The notes under the pieces are model-generated. The model had not been told where the DNA came from. It was given only the letters and a program-made list of their open reading frames with translations, and made no database searches. Position numbers and translations under genes: made by a program. 36,894 nt of DNA from JBGTCD01 sp041749015 (GTDB lineage Bacteria > Bacteroidota > Bacteroidia > Cytophagales > Cyclobacteriaceae), in NCBI GenBank assembly GCA_041749015.1, contig JBGTCD010000052.1, positions 1 through 36,894 on the forward strand, in the 5' to 3' direction. Positions 1-9,199 of this stretch are shown one piece after another; position 1 is the first letter of the stretch, and each line of letters starts with the position of its first letter.

Positions 1-468
1 ACCCATCCTTCTAGCCTGAGCGGGGTATTTTATATTTTCACCAAGAAATTCGTACCATTTGTCCCATCCTCCTGGAAAGGAAGCCTGCTCTTCTACGATC
101 ATAAAAATTTGATCTGTTTCCTCCTCAGCAGGCGCATCCATCACAATATCGGTAATTACAGTTTCTTCGGTAATATCCACATCCAAATCCAAATCAAGTT
201 CCTCCTCTATTTCTTCATCATCGGGGATTTCTATAATCTCAGGTTGCTGGATCTTAGGTGGGGGTGGGGGTGGGATCTCAGTAGGTGGGATTTCGAGAAG
301 GTCTTCAAAATCATCACTGATTTTAGCAATATCAAATTGATCACCTCCTGTACCACGCGGCCATTCAAAAGCCATAATCATCAAGGCAAGAGTTACAACT
401 AACCCTATATTGAAAAAAAGGCCTTTTTTCCTGTTTAAATCAACCTCTGGTTTCTTTTTAGTTTCCAT
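1..468 (-). CDS. TonB-family energy transducer (C-terminus cut by window edge)
   Basis: The frame stays open from an ATG at 468 to base 1 (156 codons), so the 3' end is outside the window. The protein has a short basic N-terminus, one membrane segment near residues 18-34 (FNIGLVVTLALMIMAF), and a proline run (IPPPPPPK, about residues 66-73). A strongly acidic stretch follows (EEIEEELDLDLDVD), then the start of a TonB C-terminal domain (SFPGGWDKWYEFL, ending in YPAQARRMG). This is the usual TonB layout: inner-membrane anchor, periplasm-spanning linker, and a domain that contacts TonB boxes of outer-membrane receptors and passes on proton-motive force from ExbB/ExbD. A good promoter-like sequence lies just upstream, so it is probably transcribed independently of the vanZ-like gene. 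Which receptor it serves cannot be told. Confidence 0.9.
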   Translation of the reverse strand, partial: METKKKPEVDLNRKKGLFFNIGLVVTLALMIMAFEWPRGTGGDQFDIAKISDDFEDLLEIPPTEIPPPPPPKIQQPEIIEIPDDEEIEEELDLDLDVDITEETVITDIVMDAPAEEETDQIFMIVEEQASFPGGWDKWYEFLGENIKYPAQARRMG

Positions 469-499
469 AATTCCGATTTTAAAATGGATATTGTAATGT

Positions 500-531
500 C
501 AAATATAATAAGAAGGGTTTATAATTTCCAA
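500..531 (-). promoter_or_regulatory. Candidate Bacteroidota promoter for tonB
   Basis: On the minus strand TATATTTG (507-500) matches the Bacteroidota -7 consensus TAnnTTTG exactly. A TTG (531-529) lies 21 bases upstream as a possible -33 element. The tonB ATG is about 32 bases downstream of the -7 box. Motif match only. Confidence 0.5.
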
Positions 532-537
532 TTTAGC

Positions 538-924
538 CTACTTATTCAGCAATAAAAACATTCCGATCCCGGACAAAGTTCCTGCAGTATTTGCTATTAT
601 GTCTTTCATCTCAGGGCTCCGACCGGGCACAAACTCCTGCAGGACTTCGGTAATTAAACCCAACATAAATCCCAATCCAAAAACTAAGAACGCTGTTCTC
701 ATCATTTTCTTGTTGACGCCCCTATAGTAAAAAGTACCCAACATCAGGTATGCAAAGGCATAAAACATCGTCCAATGTACTATCTTATCAAAATAGGGAA
801 TAGCAAATGGCCAGGTAAATTGCTCAACATGACGGGCTGGAGTCAAGGTCAGGATGAGAATCGCCAGCACCCAGAAAATGGTAAGAATGGGAAATACCTT
901 CCTTTTTTTCCAGGTTTTAACCAC
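538..924 (-). CDS. VanZ-like family membrane protein
   Basis: This 128-aa protein has about four hydrophobic segments and the family pattern of conserved polar residues: FDKIVHWTMFYAFAYL in the first half and LGLITEVLQEFVPGRSPEMKDIIANTAG in two pieces near residues 90-117, with the E..Q...PGR...D...N..G spacing of VanZ-like proteins. VanZ in Enterococcus gives low-level teicoplanin resistance, but most chromosomal homologues have no known function, so no resistance role is claimed. Its start overlaps the end of gcvH by 8 bp, which implies co-transcription and translational coupling. The gcvH - vanZ-like pair downstream of sprA is, from memory, a common arrangement in Bacteroidota. Confidence 0.85.
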   Translation of the reverse strand: MVKTWKKRKVFPILTIFWVLAILILTLTPARHVEQFTWPFAIPYFDKIVHWTMFYAFAYLMLGTFYYRGVNKKMMRTAFLVFGLGFMLGLITEVLQEFVPGRSPEMKDIIANTAGTLSGIGMFLLLNK

Positions 925-1291
925 CTACCAATGCTTTATAGTCGTCTGCGGATAGCAGTTCATCTGTACTGCCATCAATTTTTATTTTAACCATCCAGCC
1001 TTTCTCATATGGGTCTTCATTCACTATTTCAGGGTTGGAAGTAAGGTCTTCATTGACTGTGAGTATGGTGCCACTAAGTGGCATAAAAAGGTCAGAAACA
1101 GTTTTTACAGCTTCCACGGTACCAAATACTGCACCTTGTTCCAGTGTTTCTCCTTCAGTTTCAATTTCTATAAATACAATGTCACCCAGCTCGTTCTGAG
1201 CAAAATCTGTGATCCCTACAGTAGCTTCACCGCCTTCTATCTTTACCCATTCGTGATCTTTGGTATATTTTAATGATGATGGAATGTTCAT
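917..1291 (-). CDS. gcvH: Glycine cleavage system H protein
   Basis: This 124-aa protein matches GcvH in length and over its whole sequence: YTKDHEWVK near the N-terminus, VGITDFAQ, and the lipoylation loop around K63 (GTVEAVKTVSD). GcvH carries the aminomethyl group on a lipoyl arm between the P, T and L proteins of the glycine cleavage system, and can also act in lipoate relay. None of the other gcv genes is in this window; gcvH sits instead between sprA and a vanZ-like gene. It ends with an 8-bp overlap with that gene. A perfect -7 box lies upstream, so it need not depend on the sprA transcript. Confidence 0.96.
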   Translation of the reverse strand: MNIPSSLKYTKDHEWVKIEGGEATVGITDFAQNELGDIVFIEIETEGETLEQGAVFGTVEAVKTVSDLFMPLSGTILTVNEDLTSNPEIVNEDPYEKGWMVKIKIDGSTDELLSADDYKALVGG

Positions 1292-1317
1292 ATTTCTTCG
1301 GTTATTATGTGTGATCT

Positions 1318-1325
1318 CAAAAATA
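1318..1325 (-). promoter_or_regulatory. Candidate -7 box for gcvH
   Basis: TATTTTTG on the minus strand fits TAnnTTTG and lies 26 bases before the gcvH ATG. I see no clear -33 TTTG at the right distance. A short GCCC/GGGC hairpin (1348-1359) spans the sprA stop codon just upstream but has no T tract, so termination there is not supported. Confidence 0.4.
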
Positions 1326-1350
1326 CATTTTTTTCAACATTTGATTGGCC

Positions 1351-4300
1351 CTATTGGGCTAAATTAAATCTAAGTTGTGTACCGAAGGCCGTAGTAGCCC
1401 GTGTAAAGGCATTAGACACCAGAGGCTCGTTAATATTTCTCTCAAAATATAGTTGCACAGTCAATTTGTCATTGATGGCGTAGTTGACATTTGGCCTCAA
1501 TTGAAAATTAATGTTACCATTAGTGATGGTACTGACTTCGTCAATTTTTCTTTGAAGGGTTTTGGTTTCCCCTATGCCGATATTCATTCTAAACTGTACC
1601 TGATTACGAAGCACCACCGTTCTCCCGTTGGATTTGATAGGCAATTTCATGTTGGATTTGGTAAAACCAAACTCGAGGGCCAGTTCATTTCTGGTGAGTT
1701 CGGTAACCTGGGCATTTGATATATTAAGTCCCAGATTTCTTTCAGTTTTATACTCTACTCTGGCCTGAATCTGGCTTTTGGTTCGCACATTTATCCCTAT
1801 CAGTGGCTGAAATCTCTCAGTGATCATGGCCTGCTGTATGATATATAGCGGAATGATACCGCCCTCTTCATTACTTATGGTGCCAAAAGTGGTTTCGTTG
1901 TAGTCATTTAAGTTATTACTGAGGTCGATTCCTTGTCCGTAGTTAAGGGAACTTGAATAATTCAGCACACTGTATGCAGAATTGTAACTATGCACAATAT
2001 TAACAGAAGAGAAAATATTGCTTAAGGCTTTAATCTTACCCAATCCGGCATAATCAAGCCTCCAGTTAGGGATTGGGGTTTTTGGGAAAGGTGATAGCGA
2101 AATTTCGTTGACGTCTTGACCCGTGTAGGCCGCTATAAATGCCGGGATTAACACATCCTGGGAGTTAAGCCCATAGGTACCATCAGAAGGCAGATCAGGA
2201 TTTATCTGATTCAATCGATTGGCGATGGTTGCCCTGTTGTCCGCAAAATTCTGAAAGGTGGCATTATTATTATTTGCATCATCTCCAATAAATGCAGTTC
2301 TGATGGTGATCATAGAGATCGAATAGCTGCCCGTTCGATTGGGGTTCAGGCTGGTGAAACCATCCATTAATTCGTCAAATCTAAAAATCTCCTGATACCC
2401 TGACATTTGAGTTCTTCGGGCATCTAACTGAATTTTAAAATCATTAAAAGGCTCAATATTGGCTCTGAGGTTTAATTCAGTAGTCTGAGATTGTCGGAAT
2501 GGGGTGGTCAGGGCAGTTCTATTGACCAGCCAGCCATTCTCTGCCGCTCTGAATCTTATTTCAGGGTCCTGGCTTCCGAAAAGGAAAGGAAAGCCGGGGG
2601 CATTAAAATCCTCATCCATTCCGAATAGAAATGGCGTGATATTGAACCCGGGTAATAAAGTGCCTTCAGTCAGTGTATAGGTAGCATTAAGAGACCTTAA
2701 AGCCATTAAAAATCTTAAAACTGCCTTAAGCCCCTTGCGTTCAGGAGCGAAATCATCCCCATCTTCCTCTTTTTGCTGGGTTCTTGATGGTGGAGCAGCA
2801 CGGCCTCTTCGTGGGGGTTGATTGATGTCCTTGAGTAGTGTAACTTTATTATAAAGCTTAACCATATCAAACCGGCCTGTGAGGTTGTTAGTCCGGTTGT
2901 TCTGAATGGTATGCCTGAAATCAAGACTATCTGGAAAGTTACTTCCTGGAAGGATTTCAGGCCCTGCCGTCCAGGTATAGCCTACTTCAAATCTGTAATC
3001 AGCATTGAACCAATCTGTAATGGGTAACTTATCAAAAGGGAGCCGATAATTTAGCCCTAGAGTCTGATCAAAATTTTTCAACCGTCCCAGATTTTTGAAA
3101 TTATCCCAAACCTGTTGCCTTTTGGCACTGGTGTCCAAATCCCCGTCGGGTTCATCTACCAGGGCAATGGCCATGGCATTGTAATCAATAGAAAGGCTTT
3201 TGGTGAGGTTCCAGCGCAAATTGTAGGTACGGTTAAAATTAAAAGTTTTCTCCCAAAGCGGAATTCCTGCAGGTTGTAAGAATTCATTCCGGTATAATGT
3301 TCTTACAAAGCGCCTGTCCACATCTGCCCGCACAGCGATGCTGCTCGGTAGGGGATTAAAATTGAATTCTTTAATCAACTTTAAATATGGAGATTCAAGA
3401 AATCCAACATTTTTAAAAGGTTCAATTGGTGGAAGGTCAGTGCTGTAGTTGTAGGCCACTGATCCCCGGTGGTTTTCCCGGAAATAGCTTGCTATCCGGT
3501 GATCTCTGCTAACAAATTCGCTGTATGCATAAGAAAAGGATAAGTTTTCTACATCGTAAATTCGCTGCTTGGCTTCCGGATTGGTTTTAATTTTCCTGAC
3601 ATTGGTAAAGTTGATACTTTTTCGGACGCTTTTTGCCATCGTTAACCGCCGGTATTCGTCCCTCTCTTCTTGTGTTTCAAATGCCAGAATTGATGCTTCC
3701 AGGGGGTTGTCAGGATCCAAAGGGTCAAATCGGGGTTTGACCAAGGTCTCCTCGTAGCTCACAAACATGGGTATCTGCAACCCCAGAAAATCAGGCAACA
3801 TTTTGTCTACATTGATATTGGCAGAGACATCAAAGGATGTAGTTTCTTCCCTGGTCCTTTCGGCAATTCTCGACTGTACACCCCCAAAACCGAAGGTGGT
3901 ATGTCGGGCACTGGCGGTAATATTGGCAAAATCAGCCAGCTTGGTATTTAGGGTGGCATTAGCGGCCCATCCGGCTTCATCATCGAAGTCAGTTACCCTT
4001 AATTCATTGGCCCAAACGCAGATAGACTTTGGGGCCCCGTCAGGAGATTGAGGATTTCTGATCCCAATCATGATGGTTCGGATATCACTGATATCAGGTC
4101 TTCCTAACATTCTAATCCCCTGGTTGCCCACCATTCTGGGGCCGGCACGGGGGTATATTTCGTTGATGGGTGCCTGAGCGATATTTCGGGCTGTTTTTAA
4201 AGCAAAGAGTTCATTTAGGTCCAGGTCAAGCTCATTTTCGAGGGGCCAGATGTCTCTTGGATTGTTGGCTGATGGTGGAGTGACTTTTAGTGGAATTTCT

Positions 4301-7300
4301 ATTTCATAATAGTTAAGGTCAAAATCTGTACCTAAGCGAATAAAAGCCGTTACTTCATCATCCTGGGTGGTGGCGCTATTAGCATGAAGGAACATTTTTA
4401 TCCTTCCATAATTGATTAGGTCAAGACCATTGAAATTCTTAAAAATAGCTCTGGCATCTGAATCTTCCAGGTTTTCTACACAAATCTGTACTGCCTGCTC
4501 GTTGAGTTGTCGTTGGACGGTAGAGGTATTATCCCTATCTCGAATAAAACCCGGGGGCAACACATATGGTGGCTGCACCTCATTGCCCTGGCTGTTTTCT
4601 TCAATATTGACTACCGAAAGGGTGAAGTTCTCAGGATTGGGTTCAAGAGGAGGCCCAAAGCGGCTTTCTTCAAGATTTCCAAGATACCGCCGCCATTGAC
4701 TGCCTACGAATCTAAATTTCGCCATCCTCAACACAACTGGTTGGGCAAAGTCAGTAAGATACATCCGAATATAGCGGATAGATTTGAAGTCGTTGATGTT
4801 TCCAAACTTGTTGTCAAAATTCCTAATAGGAATTCTGTACAAGTACCAGTTGACTTCATCCCCATTGATGGTTTGAGTCACCTTATCTACGATATATTTA
4901 CCGCCTACCTCAAGCTGGTTGGGCCGAAGATTGACCATATATTCGTAATACTCTTCATTTTCATTGAGGGTATTATCCCTATTCAAATCCTCATTGTCAG
5001 GGATTGTGGTACCAGAAGGATTATAAGGAAGTCCACCGGTAAAGGCCGGGGAGTTATTTTCCATGCCATTAAAATCTTTGTACCGTTCCAGGACCTTGGC
5101 ATCCTGATTATCCAGTTCTTCCCCGAGATAAAATTGAAAATCATCGGCTGAGGGATCTTGTTCTGCCAGATCTCTTGCTGGTGAGCCAGGAGCGAACCCC
5201 TCGACAAAGTCATTAAATTGGTTGCGCTCTGCCACATTATCCAAACCATCCAATCCTACATCCTGGTTTTCCCGTGATTGGGGATTGTTGTCGAAGGCGT
5301 TGGTCAGGTATTGTTGGGTCGTTACCCTGCCCCAGGCATTGGTTTCTGTACTCGCTGCTGACCCATCAGGTGGTAGGCCGTTCTCAAAAGCATGCCTGCC
5401 ATCGCGGATGACATCTTCAGATATATTACCAATATTGAAATACAATCGCCCCCCGGTACTGTTTGGGGTGGGGTTAGGAGATCCATCCCTAACAACTCCT
5501 CGTGGTGAATTAATAAATGGATCCATTAGCCAAAATTCAATGTATTCAATATTGGCTTTGTCAAAATCCACCTCAGTCATAATCGCTGTAGTGATGCCTC
5601 CCCATGCAGTCCTTGGGTTTGGCAACCTGCCATTAATATTGAGATTGGGGTTGTAATTGTACATCCCACGCTCGGTAGGATAAAAGGCAAATTCAAATAA
5701 TGGTTCGTTGACATTGATCTGGTCGCGGTCTTGCCTGGGGAAGATCTCCTGTGGGAGTACAGGCCTGACATAGTGGTTGGACATGTCCTCATCCGAAATA
5801 TTTGAAGGTCGCCCCCTTTGGCCACCGCCACCACTTCGGTAAAAGATATTATCAATTTGATACCAGGAAGATTTTGCCCTTAAGTAGCCATTGGCAAGGT
5901 CGTTGATTTGACCGACGCTTGGATCGTACCGGTTATCAGAGGTTTTTGGGGTGGCAGCCAACCTCCATGACATTGGATTGCCCAGACTAAAAGGCGTTAT
6001 GGTATTTTCAAAATCATCAATAAATGAGGTGCCTTCACCATCCACGATATTGGAAGTGCCGGGTCGGAGTTGTGCAAATTCAGCATTGAAAGTAACCATT
6101 GAGGGCTCCTTTGTTTGAAATATGGGTAGGGCATCCAACATTTTAGTAAGAAATCGAGACTCCTTACGGATGTTGACATCAAATCCATACTTGGTATTTC
6201 GGGTAGGTTCATTACCCACACTTACTCTGGTGATAAGGGGCCTTTCATTATGGTGCAGCAGGGTGGCCCCAATATTAATATCATCATCAACCCGATAATC
6301 CAGACGCGTGCCTAATAGCGTCCTTGTTTGAAAATTAAATAGATCGGCTTTTTCATAGGTAATGGTAATATCCTTTCCTGAGGCCATTATACCCTGATTG
6401 AGTATGGTGATCCTTCCGAAATTATAATCCACCTGATAATCACTGCCTTCAAGCAGGGGCACCCCTCCTGCAAGGACCCTCACGGAGCCCTCTGCAATAT
6501 TAAATCCCGGGATCATGATTTCATTGGTAGATCCACCCTGTACAGTTCCTTCAAGAAAATACTTATTTAAATTGGTTTGTAACTCTGCATCGGCCTTCGT
6601 GGATCGGTATAAGGTATCAAAGACATATTTATTAATCAGAAAATCAGTATTATTATCAATTTGAAACTCCCTTCTCAGAGGATGATTCAAAGGCTCAAGA
6701 AAGGGAAACAAGATCAATCCGTCACGTGAATTTATGGTGAGCCCTTCTACAAAATCAAAATTTCCATCGGGCTGCGGGTCATTATTCTGATTAAGACGGT
6801 CTAATCCCATAATCTCTAAAAGCTGCTTTGAAGAAGCGGTGATGCCTTCCTGCAATTGAGGGTTGTCAATACCGGTTCGGTCATCTCTGTATATCACTCT
6901 GAGCTGAAATCCTTCTCTGGAAACATTGGTAGCATTCAGATTGTAGATATTTTTCATCATCAGGTCCCAGGTAGGAATGATGCGGTTTTGGTCATCCCGA
7001 ATACTTATTTTTCTTGGCCGGAGCATTTTCATAAATATTACATTCTCCTCACTGACGTTGCCATAGTCTTCTGAAAGCTCGCCAACTTTAAAAGCCTGAC
7101 CGTTGAAGGTGTATTCATAGGCTACTGCTAGTACCTCATCATTCTGAAGCCTCCTGGTCAGCGTAATGAATCCCAGATCTCTATTGACCGAGTACTCTTC
7201 CTGTGATAATAACCGGGCACCATTGATTCTTTCATAATCCAACCCATTAGAAAATCCACTTGATTCTAAAGTCTGGTTAATTGAATTTGAATTTCGGTCC

Positions 7301-8589
7301 AGGCCTCTAAGAAATGAGAAAAGGTTATTGGCACTGTTTTGATTGGGTGATCCGGAATTTCCGGGGCCAACGTTAGGGTTTTCAGGCCTGTAAATCCTCC
7401 GACCTTCTGCCAGGTCCATAAAAGCGGCTACATTGCGGAGGGTTTCCGTGGTGTTGTTGCGGTTGAGCACGTACACTTCCACTCTTGTTACATTAAGTCC
7501 TGAGATGATGGAGGGTGTGGCAGAAACCCAGCGTTCATAATTATCTCTAAAAAAATGACCCAGAAAAAAATGCCTGTTTTCATCATAGTTGGACATGGCA
7601 ATATCAAAAGGCCGTCCCTGAGCACCACCTCCTGCTATGTTGATAGACTCCGCCACCCCGCGCTGCGTAGAAGCCAATGCAGTGACATACAACTTGCCAA
7701 ACTGTAGCTGTGCTTTGACACCAAAGAGATTTTGTCCGCCCTGGATAAGACTGTTATTAAGCGGGAGGCTTACATTACCAATCTCCAGTTTTTGCAGGAT
7801 ATCCTCTTCAAAACCGGTGTATTCTATTTTTAAATTATTCTCGAAATCGAAGGTATTATTATTGTCAAAATTGGCAACCACAGCCAGTTTTTCACCGATT
7901 TTTCCGGTCACATTCATGCTGATTTGCTGATCAAAAGTAAAGCCGCCATTGCGCTGTTGACGGATGGGGATGGCCGGATTGTCAATACGCTGCCACCTAG
8001 CACCGAAATCAAGCATCACATTACCTCTGGGGATGATCTCTACAAAGCTGCCACCAAAAAGCCTATCGAAAAATGGACTTACATAGAGCTTTGGTACAAG
8101 ACTCCGGCCGCTCATAGCATCGTCTCCATCAAGCCCAAGGGACCGCTCTTGCCAGTATTCCTGCATCATCCTTTGTTCCTGAAAATTCCTGTATTGCTCT
8201 GAAGACAATTCCGTAGGGGCCCGATAATCAATTTCACCCATTCTTTCGTATATGGTATAATTGAAGGCAGTATCAATCTCAAAATCCAACTGGTAGCTGG
8301 AGGGGTCCTTGAGATAGAAAGGGGTGTAAGGGTTGAAATTGGAAAATGGATCGCCGTATCGGTCTCTCGGACTAAATGTTGGCCTTCTTGAAGGCTCATA
8401 AGGGCCTCTCAGAGTGTCTTTTTTAAGCGTGTCGGAAGGGATGGTATCCATCCTTTCCTGCCAGGAGGGTTCTTGGGCAAGGGCAGCTTTGGCCTCAGAT
8501 TTTTCTTCGGCAGGAAGGCCATTGCCTGCAAACCAGAAAAAAAGGCAAAAAAATAGGAGCAAAAATCTTTTCAACCTCCGCGATGCCAA
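1351..8589 (-). CDS. sprA: SprA-type T9SS outer-membrane translocon protein
   Basis: This 2412-aa protein is the length expected of SprA (Sov in Porphyromonas). It begins with a signal peptide (LKRFLLLFFCLFFWFAGNG, then an AEE region). It carries SprA-typical blocks: FVEIIPRGNVMLDFGARW, the FDNNNTFDFENNLKIEYTG region, and LGRPDISDIRTIMIGIRNP. Many alternating, barrel-like segments run to a C-terminus ending in a hydrophobic/aromatic strand (TQLRFNLAQ). In Flavobacterium johnsoniae SprA forms a very large single-chain beta-barrel that is the type IX secretion channel and is also needed for gliding. Here it would export cargo carrying T9SS sorting domains, such as the protein at 23241-24407. 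It follows ruvA by 16 bp, so it is likely in a maeB - ruvA - sprA operon. No frameshift is seen. Whether this organism glides cannot be told from the window. Confidence 0.96.
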   Translation of the reverse strand: MASRRLKRFLLLFFCLFFWFAGNGLPAEEKSEAKAALAQEPSWQERMDTIPSDTLKKDTLRGPYEPSRRPTFSPRDRYGDPFSNFNPYTPFYLKDPSSYQLDFEIDTAFNYTIYERMGEIDYRAPTELSSEQYRNFQEQRMMQEYWQERSLGLDGDDAMSGRSLVPKLYVSPFFDRLFGGSFVEIIPRGNVMLDFGARWQRIDNPAIPIRQQRNGGFTFDQQISMNVTGKIGEKLAVVANFDNNNTFDFENNLKIEYTGFEEDILQKLEIGNVSLPLNNSLIQGGQNLFGVKAQLQFGKLYVTALASTQRGVAESINIAGGGAQGRPFDIAMSNYDENRHFFLGHFFRDNYERWVSATPSIISGLNVTRVEVYVLNRNNTTETLRNVAAFMDLAEGRRIYRPENPNVGPGNSGSPNQNSANNLFSFLRGLDRNSNSINQTLESSGFSNGLDYERINGARLLSQEEYSVNRDLGFITLTRRLQNDEVLAVAYEYTFNGQAFKVGELSEDYGNVSEENVIFMKMLRPRKISIRDDQNRIIPTWDLMMKNIYNLNATNVSREGFQLRVIYRDDRTGIDNPQLQEGITASSKQLLEIMGLDRLNQNNDPQPDGNFDFVEGLTINSRDGLILFPFLEPLNHPLRREFQIDNNTDFLINKYVFDTLYRSTKADAELQTNLNKYFLEGTVQGGSTNEIMIPGFNIAEGSVRVLAGGVPLLEGSDYQVDYNFGRITILNQGIMASGKDITITYEKADLFNFQTRTLLGTRLDYRVDDDINIGATLLHHNERPLITRVSVGNEPTRNTKYGFDVNIRKESRFLTKMLDALPIFQTKEPSMVTFNAEFAQLRPGTSNIVDGEGTSFIDDFENTITPFSLGNPMSWRLAATPKTSDNRYDPSVGQINDLANGYLRAKSSWYQIDNIFYRSGGGGQRGRPSNISDEDMSNHYVRPVLPQEIFPRQDRDQINVNEPLFEFAFYPTERGMYNYNPNLNINGRLPNPRTAWGGITTAIMTEVDFDKANIEYIEFWLMDPFINSPRGVVRDGSPNPTPNSTGGRLYFNIGNISEDVIRDGRHAFENGLPPDGSAASTETNAWGRVTTQQYLTNAFDNNPQSRENQDVGLDGLDNVAERNQFNDFVEGFAPGSPARDLAEQDPSADDFQFYLGEELDNQDAKVLERYKDFNGMENNSPAFTGGLPYNPSGTTIPDNEDLNRDNTLNENEEYYEYMVNLRPNQLEVGGKYIVDKVTQTINGDEVNWYLYRIPIRNFDNKFGNINDFKSIRYIRMYLTDFAQPVVLRMAKFRFVGSQWRRYLGNLEESRFGPPLEPNPENFTLSVVNIEENSQGNEVQPPYVLPPGFIRDRDNTSTVQRQLNEQAVQICVENLEDSDARAIFKNFNGLDLINYGRIKMFLHANSATTQDDEVTAFIRLGTDFDLNYYEIEIPLKVTPPSANNPRDIWPLENELDLDLNELFALKTARNIAQAPINEIYPRAGPRMVGNQGIRMLGRPDISDIRTIMIGIRNPQSPDGAPKSICVWANELRVTDFDDEAGWAANATLNTKLADFANITASARHTTFGFGGVQSRIAERTREETTSFDVSANINVDKMLPDFLGLQIPMFVSYEETLVKPRFDPLDPDNPLEASILAFETQEERDEYRRLTMAKSVRKSINFTNVRKIKTNPEAKQRIYDVENLSFSYAYSEFVSRDHRIASYFRENHRGSVAYNYSTDLPPIEPFKNVGFLESPYLKLIKEFNFNPLPSSIAVRADVDRRFVRTLYRNEFLQPAGIPLWEKTFNFNRTYNLRWNLTKSLSIDYNAMAIALVDEPDGDLDTSAKRQQVWDNFKNLGRLKNFDQTLGLNYRLPFDKLPITDWFNADYRFEVGYTWTAGPEILPGSNFPDSLDFRHTIQNNRTNNLTGRFDMVKLYNKVTLLKDINQPPRRGRAAPPSRTQQKEEDGDDFAPERKGLKAVLRFLMALRSLNATYTLTEGTLLPGFNITPFLFGMDEDFNAPGFPFLFGSQDPEIRFRAAENGWLVNRTALTTPFRQSQTTELNLRANIEPFNDFKIQLDARRTQMSGYQEIFRFDELMDGFTSLNPNRTGSYSISMITIRTAFIGDDANNNNATFQNFADNRATIANRLNQINPDLPSDGTYGLNSQDVLIPAFIAAYTGQDVNEISLSPFPKTPIPNWRLDYAGLGKIKALSNIFSSVNIVHSYNSAYSVLNYSSSLNYGQGIDLSNNLNDYNETTFGTISNEEGGIIPLYIIQQAMITERFQPLIGINVRTKSQIQARVEYKTERNLGLNISNAQVTELTRNELALEFGFTKSNMKLPIKSNGRTVVLRNQVQFRMNIGIGETKTLQRKIDEVSTITNGNINFQLRPNVNYAINDKLTVQLYFERNINEPLVSNAFTRATTAFGTQLRFNLAQ

Positions 8590-8605
8590 AATGGTTTAAA
8601 ATAGT

Positions 8606-9199
8606 TTAGGCGTTTCTCAAAGCACTTTTGACCAGGTCTTCCAAACTGATTTGATGCCCAGAAACTTTAAGAATCTTATCAATGCTTTTCTCAGCGGCAT
8701 TTTTGCTGATTCCAAGCGTGATTAACGCGGATAACGCTTCATTTCTGAGTGTATTGTGTGTTTCTGGGATAATTCCTGTGGCCTCAGATTTATACCCGGA
8801 TTTTTGGAGTTTGTCCCTTAATTCCAATATAATTCTCTGGGCTGTTTTCCCTCCTATTCCTTTTACAGCTTGTATGGTTTGAGTGTCCCCATTCAGGATG
8901 GCGCTTCTGATTTCTTCTGCCGTAAGTGATGAAAGCACCATCGTGCCTGTGCCAGGTCCGACTCCTGAGATACTGATGAGATTTTTGAACATGGATTTTT
9001 CTTCTTCATCGGCAAATCCATATAAGGTATGGGCATCTTCTTTTACATGCATATAAATGAAAAGCATGCCTTCAGGAATATCCTTTATTTTGCCGTAAGT
9101 GTTTAAAGAAATATGCACTTCATACCCTATACCCTGTACCTCTACAATGATCATGGATGGGTCCCTGATCAAAAATTTTCCTTTTAAAAATCCGATCAT
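8606..9199 (-). CDS. ruvA: Holliday junction branch migration protein RuvA
   Basis: At 197 aa it is close to the usual 200 aa. The OB-fold N-terminal domain starts MIGFLKGKF and contains VQGIGYEVHIS. Two helix-hairpin-helix motifs follow (ISGVGPGTGTMVLSSL near residues 77-92 and VKGIGGKTAQRIILELRDK near 114-132), then a flexible linker and the small C-terminal domain III that contacts RuvB. RuvA tetramers bind four-way junctions and load the RuvB motor. It overlaps the end of maeB by 4 bp (ATGA) and precedes sprA by 16 bp. The ruvA - sprA link is positional, not functional, as far as is known. ruvB is not in the window. Confidence 0.97.
   Translation of the reverse strand: MIGFLKGKFLIRDPSMIIVEVQGIGYEVHISLNTYGKIKDIPEGMLFIYMHVKEDAHTLYGFADEEEKSMFKNLISISGVGPGTGTMVLSSLTAEEIRSAILNGDTQTIQAVKGIGGKTAQRIILELRDKLQKSGYKSEATGIIPETHNTLRNEALSALITLGISKNAAEKSIDKILKVSGHQISLEDLVKSALRNA

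Noticed and set aside
109..402. 97-codon plus-strand ORF opposite tonB
   Set aside because: The minus strand encodes a clear TonB architecture; the plus-strand frame is low-complexity and Trp/Gly repeats come from the proline codons of TonB.
4507..5151. 214-codon plus-strand ORF within sprA
   Set aside because: It is antisense to a complete, conserved gene, has no recognisable domain and reflects the codon composition of sprA.
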